From: Stratiolaelaps scimitus
Lineage: Eukaryota; Arthropoda; Arachnida; Mesostigmata; Laelapidae
Length of the DNA: 64,000 nt
Assembly (NCBI GenBank): GCA_019614645.1
Contig: JABWDB010000013.1
Coordinates: forward strand, 3,896,501 to 3,960,500
Direction: 5' to 3'
Translations under genes and position numbers: made by a program
The notes under the pieces: model-generated
What the model was told of the DNA's origin: nothing
Databases searched by the model: none
Seen by the model: the letters and a program-made list of their open reading frames with translations, nothing else
Part shown: in pieces, positions 24,862 through 37,447 of the stretch
Layout: each line of letters starts with the position of its first letter
Numbering within the stretch: the stretch's first letter is position 1

Positions 24862-25015
24862 CTGTCGAAATCCAATACTGCAGCAGCCAGCATCGAGGCA
24901 ACCGTCGTTCCAACTCGTGCGAATGTGCTGGCCTCGATCTTGAACTATCTGGGCCCTTGTAGCCTGATATGTCTTTGATAGCAACTGAATAGTGCCGAAA
25001 TTCGGCACCATCTGA
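24862..25015 (-). CDS. Ricin-B-like lectin domain, penultimate exon (partial, start uncertain)
   Basis: In phase with the terminal exon, this sequence ends with HIRTSWNDGCLDAGCCSIGF followed by RQ and a GTATGA donor. The CLDA motif after an H-I-R segment matches the first (alpha) repeat of GalNAc-transferase lectin modules. After splicing, the repeat continues through a Cys into RGWLKW, which takes the QxW position with Arg for Gln. The proposed acceptor (CCTTCAG ending at 25016) gives an exon of one base plus 51 codons, but other acceptors at 24990-24970 are possible. A stop in this frame near 25135 limits how far the exon can extend. A second frame (25234-24827) is also open here, so the 5' boundary is not settled. 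Confidence 0.5.
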
Positions 25016-26298
25016 CTGAAGGTCAACGGAGCTAACAGCGCTGCCATAAGGGCCCAAACGATGCCTGGCGGAATAACGGCTGACCGATAGCCACTCGTTC
25101 GGAGCATCACACTGGGAACTGCTTGTTTTGTGCCTCAGCGTCAGCTTTACGATGGAGGCACACTTCTGATCGGAACGGCAGAGAGTCACATCCAAACTCG
25201 GTGATGACAGAAGAAATATCGCCTGTTGAAGCAACCGACTTGTTGGCTGCTGAGCAACGAGGTTCGAAGTGCAACCTCAATCGGGAGAGGGTGACCCCTT
25301 CGTTCTTCACTAGCGACCTCTCCGGCCGATAATTGCTTCGTAAACATGGACGGAGAGTACCCACGTCGTTTGATATGATCGCAGCTCGCACTAAATATAC
25401 GCAGGTGTAATGGAAAGTTCCTAGCTATTCCTCAATGTCAGTCGTTGTTGTTGTTCTTGCTGCTGCTGTTGCTATTGTCAAGTATGTTGTTATAATTGTT
25501 ATCAGAGATGATAATTGCAGTAATGAAACAACGGGAATGTACACGAATTGTTCGATTAATGTTGTCCCAGATATACTGCAGTGTTTATATTAGACGCGAT
25601 GCTGGGACCCGATCGGGATCGAAAGCTTGACGCTTCAGCGAGTCCTCACCTCAGTCAACGCCTGAGCAGACGAGAGTACTCTGCCCAGGCGACTCACTTG
25701 AAACCAATGTGCCGTAGGCTTGCAATGGGGGTTTTCTCGAGTTTAGCCGCAGGGCCGGCTTAACGGTCCGGCGATACACAAGCGGGCACGAATGGTCTGA
25801 AGCGCAGGTGGTGGGGTGTATCGCTATAGTGGAGGACTCGGACGAACCCGATCAGGCGGTTGCCCAGCCGCGAGTATGTCCCGTTGTGTGTGCGTTAGCG
25901 GTATCCAGTGAGTGATCAGAAAACCAGTCGAACTCTCGACACTCCACGTGCGAAGTCGGGCTAACCGAATGTCCCGCACAAGTAGCTCTCAATACACACA
26001 ACCGACCCCGTTTCCGTTCAGCTAGACCTACCATAGACGACAAGGAGGGATTTCGGACGGGATGGAATCCACAGCAGGGGATGATCTGCTTCGAATTGTT
26101 TATTTTAGCGCTCGATGGCGAAGTTAATCTGCGATGGAGCATGTAAATGCACTCGATGAATCAAGTAAACTGTATCCTATCCTGTAAAATATATCATTTT
26201 GTATGAGAATGGGATAATTATGAATATATATATATATTATATTTCGAAACCAGAAAACAATTGTGTATCATTTTGAGTTGCTATACCATATAGAAACC
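25016..26298. other. No confident exon; possible upstream part of the lectin gene
   Basis: Minus-strand frames at 25391-25107 and 25852-26142 are open but show none of the GalNAc-transferase catalytic motifs (DxH metal site, WGGEN-type segment). A TTG/CTG triplet patch lies at 25446-25474. The catalytic exons, if they exist, must lie further to the right or outside the window, or are too diverged to see. Confidence 0.4.
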
Positions 26299-26416
26299 TC
26301 GCCTCGCTGTGCAGAGAGGCAATGCCATCGCCTTCCTCGGGACATTGTCGTCCTCACCCCCCCCCCATAATCCCTAGAAATTCCACCTATTGTAACGTTT
26401 AATATATTATAATAAA
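26299..26416 (+). repeat. C-tract repeat family D, copy 2
   Basis: It shares GTGCAGAGAGGCAATGCC, CCTTCCTCGGGACATTG, the C run and CATAATCCCTAGAAAT with copy 1 (14109-14213), and ends in AT-rich sequence with AATAAA. It has the same orientation as the other copies. Confidence 0.75.
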
Positions 26417-27767
26417 TTCATAATTACCAGATGCAGATACCATATAGAATATTCCTTTGTCGCTATATTATATATATATATTATACATATTTATTTCTTC
26501 ATTTTTATGAATATATTTTATTTATTTATATACATTTCGTTCGAAAGTATTGAACGAGAAATATGTATGTTCATGTTTTCGATTATTCACAACTAAACAT
26601 AACTACGCGTTTTCGGTCCATTCTACCACGGGTTAACTCAGTCGTGCATGATACACCAACAATCGCCCACCAGCACCAATGTGGTTTCTCACCGATCGGC
26701 ATTTTTACCACTAAAATCGATATGTTGTCCCCGCGTATCGCAGGCAACTCCTACACAATTATATTCCCTGTAAATAATAATGTGACGTGCCGTCGTTGTT
26801 GCCGTCGTTACCTGATCGTTACGTGATCCTCTCGCCGAACGACGGGACGGCGCTATAATCAGCAGCAAGCAAGGGCCGAGTAAAAACGTGGAAAAAAAAA
26901 ACTTGTCCGCCTGCTCGAAAAGAAGCCGTCATTATCAAAGTGTCCCGGCGGGGCCTCCGTTTGTGCTTCGTATGTTCATGTGTGTGTGTGTGTGTGATGT
27001 GTATAGCTGTTTCGTTTGAGTCGCTACGCCTTGATGCATTATGCACAGAAGACAAATGCCGTCCTTGTTTAATCACGCTTTAAGGGCGATTTTTTAAACG
27101 CGTTTACCGTCCGGACGGGCCGCTTCGACGACCGCCGCCAAGGGTTGCCACTGTCCCGGCCGATGTCTCCGTCAGGCGTATATATGCCACGTTTGGCTGC
27201 TTCGTGTAACGTCCACGTAGAACAACACTGTCAGCGGGCCGGGTCGAGCAGTAGATGACACCGAACAACACAAAGGAAATTTTCTTCTGGTCAAGCGGCA
27301 AGAGTCGTGCGAGCGAATAACGTCAGAGGGAATCTCCGACCTGTCCTCGGCGTGGAAAAATGAGGCACCACATAGTCGACCGCTTTCTTCAGGACGTCTC
27401 GCCCGACTGCCGCTCCATTCTACCTGTCCGAAATATTCTGTGAAATGATAAAGCCAACGTAAACAGGGAAAAGCGGTACAAGTCAGAAATGTTCGACATT
27501 ACGAACGATCCCGATATTCGCGTGCGCCGTAGACACAAATGTGCTGCACGCACTACGCACCTCTTCATCGCCATTTAGCTCAGTGCAGATAGAACGATAA
27601 AACAATGAAGCGCCGCATGGAAAATCTGTTTAAACAGTTTGTTTTTTTTAACAACAAGTTAACATAATAATGATGATTAAGTCATTGGGTCTCTACGTTG
27701 CGGCGGAGGTCGATTAACTAGTAGACTTGAGAAGAATTGTTAATAATTATTCTGTTGCAATTTTCAG
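26417..27767. other. AT-rich then mixed sequence; no supportable gene
   Basis: The stretch 26400-26560 is strongly AT-rich with TA runs at about 26465-26482. A GT run (about 26980-26995) follows, then GC-rich sequence at 27090-27300. The last part before 27768 is the 3' end of an intron, with a T-rich tract and TTTTCAG. Confidence 0.5.
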
Positions 27768-27892
27768 TGCCTGCGAAGATCAGCGGTGGCCGTCGTTGGT
27801 TCAATGTCACCTATGGGCAGAAGCTTCTGCTCGAGTGTCAGGCGCGCGGAGAGCCTGCCCCGCAGATCATCTGGCTCTACCACGGTGAACCG
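27768..27892 (+). CDS. Immunoglobulin domain, first half (exon)
   Basis: The exon is 125 bp: two bases plus 41 codons, bounded by TTTTCAG and GTAAGC. It encodes PAKISGGRRWFNVTYGQKLL, then LECQARGEPAPQIIWLYHGE and P. Visible features are the B-strand Cys at codon 23 (LECQA), the RGEPAPQ loop typical of I-set domains, and the core Trp 12 residues later (IIWLYHG). The 5' border is phase 1, as usual for extracellular Ig modules. It joins 46956-47130 in phase 0 to complete the domain. The protein is probably a cell-surface or secreted adhesion-type molecule, but the specific family is not identified. Upstream exons were not recognised. Confidence 0.8.
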
Positions 27893-27960
27893 GTAAGCCC
27901 TTCATAGTGTTCGATATGCGTGTCGGTGTGCTTGGAAAATAGTAGTATATATATATATAT

Positions 27961-28082
27961 CTGGCAAACTCCGGCTATAAAATCTGGAGGCCGCAGGTTC
28001 GATTCCCTCGACGTGACATATAGGAGAACTTCACCATTGTGAAACTGCACTTTCTTTAATAAACCAGTAAAATCTTTAACCA
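27961..28082 (+). mobile_element. SINE family A, copy 2 (5'-truncated head)
   Basis: It retains box B (GCAGGTTCGATTCC), the GACATATAGGAGAAC block and the tail CTTTAATAAACCAGTAAAA. It starts right after a TA run at about 27943-27960, within 70 bp of the Ig exon donor. Confidence 0.8.
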
Positions 28083-28611
28083 TTAACATTTCATCTTACC
28101 TCGCCCGCAATTGCGCACGAATCTAAGCTCCGTTGCGCCTAATATACGATACGATGCAACTCCATGTATTTGGTGGTACTGTACATGTGTTTGGGGCCAT
28201 TACTGCCGCGTAATGTGTGCACGTTACAATTTGAGTTATTCCTATTTCTCAATTATTCAATAGGTTTGCATCTATTTGCAATAACATAAATTTAGTTGAG
28301 CCTGACCGACCGGCCTTTAACGACATTGTGCTGTCTTGTGTAGTCACAAAAATTGAGTTTCGTTATACAAACGTTTTCCATAAAGGCACTATTACAGCTT
28401 GTTTAAGGAGACTACTAGTTCATCAATGAGCTCGTTATGGGGCATGTCCATACTCGTCTCAACGGGTTTGCACAGCTCCCAATAACAGTAGCTATGAGTG
28501 GATATTCATGGCAGGTGCAGTGGCCGCCAAGTGACAGGTGAAGAGACCCAGCTTCGCTCTCTCGATTCGCTTTTTTCGAGAAGCAATGGGGTGCCTGAGA
28601 TGCTCTACTTA
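28083..28611. other. Intronic sequence, nothing identified
   Basis: Moderately AT-rich DNA without repeats that recur in this window, exon signals or RNA genes. Confidence 0.6.
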
Positions 28612-28820
28612 CTTAGAAAATGGCATCCCTCAAATGAAGAAACTTTTCACTCGCGCCTGATAAGCCCAGAGCCCCTCGGTGACGGTCGTTGACGAGGTGG
28701 TCGCCGCCAGTGAATGCATTCCTCGCCTGTGCAGGCAAGGACCCTTCGAATGAAGAGATATTCGCACATTGTTGTCTATGCCGCTATGAAAATTTTCTTC
28801 TTTCGAGACAAAATGCCATC
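28612..28820. repeat. Imperfect long inverted repeat
   Basis: Arms of about 33 bp at 28612-28644 and 28786-28820 are imperfect reverse complements. Both contain ATGGCAT and a GAAGAAA-TTTTCA block. The 140-bp centre is GC-rich. It resembles a decayed non-autonomous DNA element, but the ends are uncertain. Confidence 0.4.
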
Positions 28821-31503
28821 CATTCATTAGCCAGAAATGTCAACTGGTGATCCTTGCACACGGTAGCTCTCATATTAGCGCCACTTATTTAAGACGCAGT
28901 CAACGACTCTAATAGACTCTGTTGGCTGAGAGTCGGCCTGAAAAGAAAGAAAAGAATGAATAACGACTCTAATCGATTTGCATTTGAAGATTATATTAGC
29001 TTTCGTTCGTGCGAGTGCTTGGCGGTAGGACGAAATCTCTATGTAAAGTTACATTCGTATTTCTTATACTGCGTGCAATATGTAGAGTATATGAGTTTTT
29101 GATTATATGTACAATATTACACATACACACACACACAAATGCACACACATGTCGCCAATGGTTTGTATGGTATGTACATACTCACCATGTGCACGTAATA
29201 CATAGTGAGTATGTAAATACCATGTGAGCAAGTCAAGCCTTTAATTTGTGTTACAATGTTATTATTTTTACAATGGCTCTTTTAAGCAACCTAGAATCGT
29301 CGTCAGTTCCAACGATAGCGCCGCGTACTTCGCGAACACACCTCATTGTTCTTAATGCAAACGCATGTTTATGTTGAAATACCATATTGACATTTACTTC
29401 AGACGGCAAGGTCACCTCCTGCGCCTTTCTAGTGTTCTGCCTTTGCAGTAACAGGCAAGCACACAACAAATCTTTATGCGAGGCAGCCTGACTGCACAGA
29501 ACACGTGCCATGGAGCTGGGCATAGGATTGGCCTCCATAATGCCATCAATCATTCACTCATTATTCGAAAGATCACACAGGATCTATTCTTCCTCTGTGA
29601 CAACCTGCTTCGTGATCTTCCCTGGTGATGCCTGTCTGTGCGTTTGTTCGACTGTGTTTTGCGTGACTGCCTGCGTGAGTGAGCTAGTTACTGACCCGAA
29701 CGATGAAGCAGCTTTAATTGTAAAGCCTGTAGTAGAACATTTCTCTAAGTTGCTATGGTTGGCTCCCACGTGTGTACGTATCGAGAACATGGGACGTGAC
29801 GTATTTGGGGATCGTATGCATTGACCATACATTCCTAAGGTCAGGTGCCCTCTGCGATTGGTTGGCCTTCCTCGATGTCTCGTTCTGCCACCGGATTGGG
29901 GTTCTGCCGTCCAGAACCTGCGCCGGGGGCCTTGCTTCCTTGGGGTCTGATGACTGATGAGGTGTTTCTCCTGGGAGACTCTTTACCCGAGTGACTTGCT
30001 TACAGCGACTTACCGGAAGTACGATTGGCACGGCCTGCTTGCAAAGGAGTCAGGCGTACAGCACGGCTGACGGCTACGCCGAGCAGAGAGAGAGAGAGAG
30101 ACCGGGATAAAGAAAGCCTGAGTCGCTCCTGGCAAAGAACGCTAACGCGGACAGCGCCCTCCGGGAGATGAATATTCCCCCGCCCGATAGTGTCCTCCCA
30201 TCGTGCTCATTGTGCTGTGGCCCTTCGAGCCGACGAGGCCGCTCCCTCTTACGCGAGGGGAGCGCTTCCTGCAACGCGACGGCGAACTCCTTGCTCGAGT
30301 CCCGTTGCGCGGAGTTTCGGCGGCCGACCGGCCGGCCGGCCAGCCTTAGTATGTAGCATCGTTTTTGAACAATTCTTTGAGCCCTCTTTTCTCAAAGTCT
30401 CTCTCTCTCTCTCCCTCTGTATGCGAGGAGACCCTTTGGGACGTTGCTTTGACCGGCCGTCGGGCCGAGCCGAGTTGCCGTTCGTCGTCTTAGCGAAGAT
30501 GCTTCATCCAATATATGAAACATGCATATTCATGTTTGGTCGACCAACAAAGCGGCCGGTGGGTATGTGTGCGCGTCGTCGTCTCGTACGTATTTTCCTC
30601 AGGAGTACTTTATATATACAAATATACCGACATATAAGTGCTGCCACTGCTATACGTGTATTGCATGTACCTACCTTACAAACGGCGATCAGCTGTCGTC
30701 TACTCGCTGGTCATGAGTGTATCGTTCGCGATAGAGGACGAGACAGGGAGAAAGCATCTGAACCGAACGCCAAATCTCATTTCAAGGCCTTGCAACGATC
30801 GTTGCCGCCCGCACCGGTTCGGTTCTCGGTAGAGGTGGCGAGGAGTCGAAGAAAGCGTCTCGTAGCAAGTTATCTAAATCGCCTCTTACCTTCACGGCTA
30901 TACCGATGTGCTGAGCTAAGCACGAAAATACACGATGGTGCATCGCGGGTTCGGGCCGCTGCTGAAAGTGCTTCCGGTTGCAATGGGCTTAAAGGTTTTT
31001 CCCACTTACAAAGGCAAGCCGCATTACACGGCGCCTGTTTGCAATCAAAATCGGATCCAACTACCATAGTGTAACCCCCCCCTGCAATGTTACTGTGATT
31101 ATGCTTGCTGCACAAACAAAGGCGTAAGCAGGGTAGGTCCGGATAATATAGGCCCGAGGGCCGTCCTGAGTACTCTGGGCACAGAGGAGATGGGTAATAC
31201 ATATTTGCGTAGAAGAAAAAATATGAATCCCTTAAATTTGTATGTGGGCGTCGAATTGTTTGCTAAATGCGTTTGTGTGTTCATAGAAAACAATTTAAAC
31301 GGCGAACAGCTCGGTGGATCGAGGACTGATTTCTGGTTGTGATGTATAAATGTGTCAATGTCAAACGTATTTGTCGATATAAGACAACGAATCAGTGATT
31401 ATCATGAGATCAAATATTACCTGCTCAACAGAGAAACTCCGCATCTACGATGACTTGTCTTAAGGTCAGTGATCTTCACCACATATGGAGGAACGATTGG
31501 TTG

Positions 31504-31504
<1 letters not shown>
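28821..31504. other. Intronic sequence with a GC-rich block at 29.8-31.0 kb
   Basis: A CA run lies at 29123-29137. From about 29850 to 30990 GC content is high. GA (30085-30102) and CT (30399-30418) runs flank a short CCGGCCGGCCGG stretch at 30327-30342. A 294-codon plus-strand frame (30190-31074) spans this block. It contains microsatellite-coded Ser/Leu runs, overlaps other long frames and has no domain, so I do not call it a gene. Confidence 0.5.
29169..29221. repeat. Short hairpin (17-bp arms)
   Basis: Arms 29169-29185 and 29205-29221 are reverse complements with one mismatch, separated by 19 bp. Confidence 0.7.

Positions 31505-31541
<37 letters not shown>
31505..31541. repeat. (AT)n microsatellite
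   Basis: Uninterrupted AT run of about 18 units. Confidence 0.95.
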
Positions 31542-31543
<2 letters not shown>

Positions 31544-34500
31544 CATGTAGCTGTATACGTTGATGTATATACGTGTTTGTGATAACAACCTACACCGTGT
31601 GCCATTGTGACGAGCTGCACCCAACCGATGAAAGGTCCTCAAGATATTGATGTTGTCTCTCCTTCTCTACTGCGCTTCATCACCTTGGGAATGCCCCTGC
31701 CACACACACACGCACGCAAACACACGTGTACACGCTTATAGATGGGAGTATGCGAGCCCATATAATCTCGCGCACGGGTCGCACACGTACTCCATGCCGC
31801 TGCCTTTCAAGAGCCTCTTCGGCAGCGCCATAACTCTGCGTAGCCAGTCCCCCTTTCTTTCTGAGCTCTTCGTACGTATCCGAAGAGTTGGCAGCACGAG
31901 AACTACTGACCTTTACGTTCGCTATATGCCGCTACACGACGCTGGCCCGTCTATCACTTCGGTAGTCATGCGCACCCCGTAGTACATATTATTTATATGG
32001 ACCCCGCTCGAATGCAGTCGGCCCTTGAGGGTCACTGACAAAGAAAGACCACTTCTCTATTGGCTGGTGTTCATCATATACCGGAGCAAGGCTGCGGTCA
32101 GGTATTGTAGGTGTGCACATGCGTCGATTGATTAGTCTGTACAATAAAGATAATCAAAATGCTAATAATAAATAGCAAATCTGCTAGTTGAGAATGCTGT
32201 CAACGTTCTCGTAGTTGAATCGCGAGAGGCCAACAGTTTTTATTCTCGATGTTTCATTCAGCTACTGGCTTGTGTATAAAGGCCGCATCGATATGTGTGC
32301 GATTATGATTTTTCTATTTACAATCTATATAATTCAATTAGATAGAAGAGGCAAGCAGTATATGAGAGAATGTTCTCGCTGTGAAAGAACGCTGTTCTGA
32401 TTCAAAGAGAATTTTCGCTTGTCAGTAACAACCACAAATGCTAACAGTATTCAACAAAGCTGTCGACTTGTGTAATTGGTTAGTGTCTAGTTTTCGCTCT
32501 TGTCTCAATCCATCTTTCATCGCACCTTTTTCCTTTAGTAAAAGCCCTATGCTCCATAACTAACAGGGTCCTTCAGGCGATTACACGCTATATTGTTATG
32601 TCAGGCTCGCTCTTCTCGACTGTGCTCCATAGATCAGGCTTTTCATAGAGTCGCAAAGGATTACGAGAGGAATTTCCGCAATGTTGAGTAATAGGGTAAT
32701 AATGCTAACTTTCGTTTTTAAGGAAGCTTGTTACAAGATGCCCTACGGCTAAACTAAACTGGCCCTCGTTGGTCCAGTCTCCCCAACAGTCGTACGAAGT
32801 CGAAGGGACTGAATCTCAATTGCAAAGCTAAATTTAGATATTCTCTTATTGCTCAGAGGGGAACAATTCTTTCGAAACGCGCAACGATGCCTACAAATTA
32901 TCTAACCTTACTTCCTACTCGCTAAATCGACAAGCAAAAATATATATTTTCATATTAGAGTCGACAATTAGCGAAGTTGAAATTCTATGTTATTGAGAGC
33001 CTTTACTCGAACGGACCTTATCAACAGGGAATTTACCTAACGGAGAACGTTGAGAAGAAGCGGGGTGCCCTCAAAGTTTTTTACCGAGATCAAAAACGGT
33101 TAAGATACGAGGACTATTCTCTCCTTATGGAAAGCACACCTTTTACGAAAATAAAAGCATTATTATCTTATCTTGAACCTTATTTTTCAGTACATTTCGT
33201 TCTTTCTAATACTAATGTGGCTAATTTATACACTGAGATATCTATACCTATACGGGTTTGATACACTTCGATAGATATACACTGAGACCGAACTCAATGG
33301 TGAACTGGTCCAAGGCTAAATCATTAACGCTGGTTTCCTTCTCACTGTGTTGAGTGCCGAGGGCTATATTCCACAGTTGACAAATAATTCCCTTCGCGAA
33401 TCTGTTTTGTCCGGTTTATCACTGCTATATGAATCGAGTATAATACAAGTTTTCACGTACATAGTACATATAGGTGTACATGTATGTATGATATTTCCAT
33501 TTCGACAATAGGCTATGCAAATCCAAGGAGTTCCTTTCCTAATGGTATCGTCGTCCCGTTGTCGTTGTTCATCGTGGTAGCTGCAGGGGTGTTCATAACG
33601 GTCGCGATATATGGTCACGAATCTCATTGTGGCCTAGAATATATCGACAGTTCAAAAAACTCCATGGTGCTAGAGCGAAAGAGAGAGAGAGAGGATGGGT
33701 GGATGGGTGTATCATACTGTGCCACTGTGTGCAGTCAATCGTTTGTTGATACACACCAGCATACGTACGCATGCGATATTCAAAAAGGTGATTAGTTGAA
33801 AAATTGTCAGCGTCCACGTTCCCCATGTTAACGTTGGCTATAATCTGGCCCAGCGCAAAGCAGCTCTAACCCCCAAAGGGGCACTCGCAGAAGACAGGGG
33901 GTAGGCACAAAGTCCCTCTCTCTTCCTTTCTGACTCTAGCTGTATGTATGTTGTATCTCGTGCTATACTACGCCTGCTGTCGCGTATCTTTTCTCTGTGT
34001 CGCTCTCGCTCTGCCGTTTCCAACATCAGAAGGTTCCCCGCTCTGCCTCCGGCGGCACCCCACCACAGCCGCCGTCGGCACGACCAGCGTAGCCATCGTT
34101 TCCCATAAAGACCGCCTCTCCCAGGCCCAGGCAGCCTAATGGTGAGATTTCCGTTAAAGTGTTCAGGCCATGTTTTCCCTCCGCTCTATCTCCCACTTTC
34201 ATGCTTATGCTTGGACGACGGAAAAGTCGGACTTGGGGCTCTGGCCTGCTTCGGATCCTCGTCCTCCTCGGCCTAGCTCCCCTCAGCGCACGACACGGGG
34301 TTGACATGGGGTGCAGTCCGCATCCGGCAGCTCCGCTTGCGCGCATAAGAAGACCCGGTGGCAAGGACGGTATAGGGGGCATGGAACAGACGAGGATAGA
34401 TAGAATGAAAGTGAGAGTCGGTGAGGAGGATATGGGAGATGTGGGAAGGCGGCAGAGTAGCCGGCTCATGACGCGCGGTAGCGTCGGCGCAGGCAGCAGC

Positions 34501-35101
34501 AGCGGTGGTGGTGGTAGAGGAGGCTCTGTCAAGTGTGAATGAATCTAAATAACGCCCGCTCTCGGAGCAACGTCCATTTCTCTTCAAGTGAAACTCGCGC
34601 CGCGACGGCTCTTGGCTCTCGGCCCGTTGGCTGTGGCTTCTGTGGCGTCGAGGGATGAGGGCAACCGGGTATCCGGGTAAAGATAGGGAACGGAGCCGGG
34701 GGGGGATCGAGGTCGTAGGGGACATCGGGGTCGGTCACACTGGGTTGGCCCCCTCAAAATTTCGAAGGAGCCACCACTCGAAAGAAATATGCGAAGCTCG
34801 TTGAATCGTCCGCCTCACTCATACACACTAGTCGGACATCGTACACATACATACTCGGTTGCTTGCTTGGCAGCCCATCTTGACGAGAACGTTTGGGATC
34901 TCGAGAGGCCACGCCACACCATGCCCCCTCTGCTGTGCTAGTGTCAGCAGTGGCTCCCATTGCTATCGCTGCTTCTCCTCCTTCTTCTAGCGCTCAATGC
35001 AAAATAGCATTTTTCAATCTGGAGACTCGCACTGACGCCGCCGGCATCGCCGTCAACTGTGGTCGACGCGTGAACCGCGCCCTTATGTGCCCCCACCCTC
35101 C

Positions 35102-35104
<3 letters not shown>
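31542..35104. other. Intronic sequence; GC-rich from about 34.0 kb
   Basis: A CA-rich patch lies at 31700-31725. AT-rich sequence runs from 32100 to 33500 and includes an unassigned 94-codon frame at 32977-33261. From 34020 to 35100 it is GC-rich with long overlapping frames on both strands, none with a domain. Confidence 0.5.

Positions 35105-35156
<52 letters not shown>
35105..35156. repeat. (CT)n microsatellite
   Basis: About 26 uninterrupted CT units, the longest pure CT tract in the window. It accounts for poly-Ser/Leu and Arg/Glu frames on the two strands. Confidence 0.95.
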
Positions 35157-35159
<3 letters not shown>

Positions 35160-37407
35160 CTCACTCAGAGGTTCGGGTAAGAAGGGGAGGAAGACTGGGA
35201 GTACTGACGGTCGAGCATCTCCTGTCCACAGCTCTTGGCAGGCTGCATTTTCATCTGCCGTCGCGTTTCGTGGTAAGGCCTCACTCACTAGGCAGGGGCC
35301 CGCAGGGGAGGCGACTTGCCTCCGACTGCGCGCGTGGGACAGAAGGCCGTTGGCTTTTTGCTTTTCCTGCCTCTTCGTCCGCTCTTCTCGACAACACCGC
35401 TTACGGTAAATTTATCCTGGAATTGCTAAAGCGAGGGAACCGTATGCGGTCGGATGGCGTCACAATTTCATTCAAATTCGCGCATATGTCACTCGCCTGT
35501 AGATGTCGGATTCGTAGGAGAAGTGATAAATAGTATCGACCGTATAAAATTTCCTTCATAGGTCGCACATGCTTAACCACGGTGGTAAGGGAGTTTGAAA
35601 ACGCTCGGATTGTTTTCAGTAAAAAGTGAGAGAAACCAATGTTTCTAATGATGATAGGTCATGCCGGTGGTGGTATAAACTATATTTATGACTTGACTTG
35701 CAAATACACACCTTCACTTTTATGGACTATACTCAATTTCACTCTATAAGTTAACCTTAGATATGTATATCACGGTAGAGAATTGCACACATACATAGTT
35801 GATACATAGCAAATTTAACTCTATAAACATTTTGATAAATGTCGTTGGGACTATTGAAATACACTGCTTTATTCCTTATACAATACAGTTGATAACATAG
35901 CTACAGCTATTCTTGTTTCATTTTTCATCGTTTGAATCAAATAAGTATTGCAAGATCTTTAAGGTTACCACCTATCACTTTTAGGGGCCTCGAATGGATA
36001 ATTAGATAATTCTACTATTCGCTATTCCACACCGCTGACTTCTTGCGTACACTCACATATAGACCATGAGAGGTAAATTGAAATGAGGGGAAGCGGTGAC
36101 CTCTATTGATTAATTTACTAGGAAAGGGTCCTCTTCCATTTCCAATGGTGGCGCTCGGCCCCAGCATTATTTAGCGGTTTGTTCCCGAAGGTCGGCCCTG
36201 CGCCTTCCAGTTTTATCGACTCAGATTCCCCTCGCTACCTTCCTCGCTATCCTGCTCGTAGTTCCAACGCCGCCGACGTCCACCGCAGCGAAGTGCGTTG
36301 CCGTGTGGTTCCGCGACCAGCTTCTGCACGGCAAAAAATGTGTGCAGCTTTTCAGAAGTGCCTCAAACTCATCCCAGGATCTATCCAATAGGTACATATA
36401 GACACACAAGGGTGGTACTCTCGCTGCACAGTTTTTCTTTTGCCTTATCCTAAGAGACTAAACCCGCCCATCTTTTATATCTCGCCTAACTCAGCCTGCG
36501 GCCGCCGTCTGGATTCGAGCAGTTCTGCTGCCCTAGAGCCTTCGACTACGTCATGAGGAAGAGATGGCACCGCAGACGCTACCACCATCATCACGGAGGA
36601 TTCCTCGATTTTCTCGCGCGCTTTTCCCGATTTTCTGTACGTCCATCTCAAGCTCGAACCGTATCTCCGTGCCGCCCACATACACATGCACACACACATC
36701 CAAAGACACAGAGCCGATTCCGGAGGAGATAAATGTAGCTCAGAATGTGTTCTACGGACTGGCTTTAGTTGACTGGGTAGCTAACTCATGGAGCCCACTG
36801 AGTTTCCGCTCTGCTCAGACTTGCCGCTCAAAAATCGATATATTTTATCTCCACCACCCCCGAGCACCCCTTCGCTGTCAGTCCCTTTGCCCTGTGCCAC
36901 CCTCTGGCCCGTCAGCTATCCTTAGAGCAATGCTTTTCTTCTCTTTTTGCCAAACACATTTTGTCGTAAATTGGAGGGAACGTGAAAGCGGACAACCGGC
37001 AAAGGACTGGGAGTTGATAATTCTCGGGGGCTCCTTTGAGCACTTTTACACGAATACTTTTTCTCTCCTCTCGAAAACACTGTATATTACGCGTATTTCT
37101 GAAGCAGGCGTCAAGAAGGCGAACGAAGAATAGTGTGGTATCTGATACAGTATTGAAACCGAGAGATAGATCACTGGTCGAAAGTTTCTATCGCGCGATA
37201 GTGTTCTAAGGTCATTTTTTTATATTGCAAGTTGTGGTGTAATGAAATTACATAGCGAGCATTAATGCGTGTTGCGTTTTAGTTCAGTGCGAAGCCTCTG
37301 AATATACGCGAAGGGTTCTCGTCTTGGCAAGGAGTAGAATTTGCATCATCATCATCCACGGTCCATCATACATACGTTGAAAACGTCCCAAGCTGGTGGT
37401 GAGATTA
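35157..37407. other. Intronic sequence, no supportable gene
   Basis: GC-rich to about 35400, then AT-rich to 36170. A 189-codon plus-strand frame (36564-37133) is open without a recognised domain and is probably chance. Confidence 0.5.
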
Positions 37408-37409
37408 TG

Positions 37410-37437
37410 AACCGTTCATGCCCCTGCATGAACGGTT
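37410..37437. repeat. Perfect 11-bp hairpin
   Basis: AACCGTTCATG and CATGAACGGTT flank a six-base loop (37421-37426). The short perfect stem has no following T run. It could form in RNA or be a palindromic insertion footprint. Confidence 0.7.
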
Positions 37438-37447
37438 GATTCTGTAG

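Noticed and set aside
30190..31074. Longest ORF in the window, 294 codons on the plus strand
   Set aside because: It crosses a CT microsatellite and GC-rich sequence, overlaps other long frames on both strands and has no recognisable domain.
36564..37133. 189-codon plus-strand ORF in the Ig intron
   Set aside because: No domain, uneven composition, and no splice borders consistent with the Ig exons.
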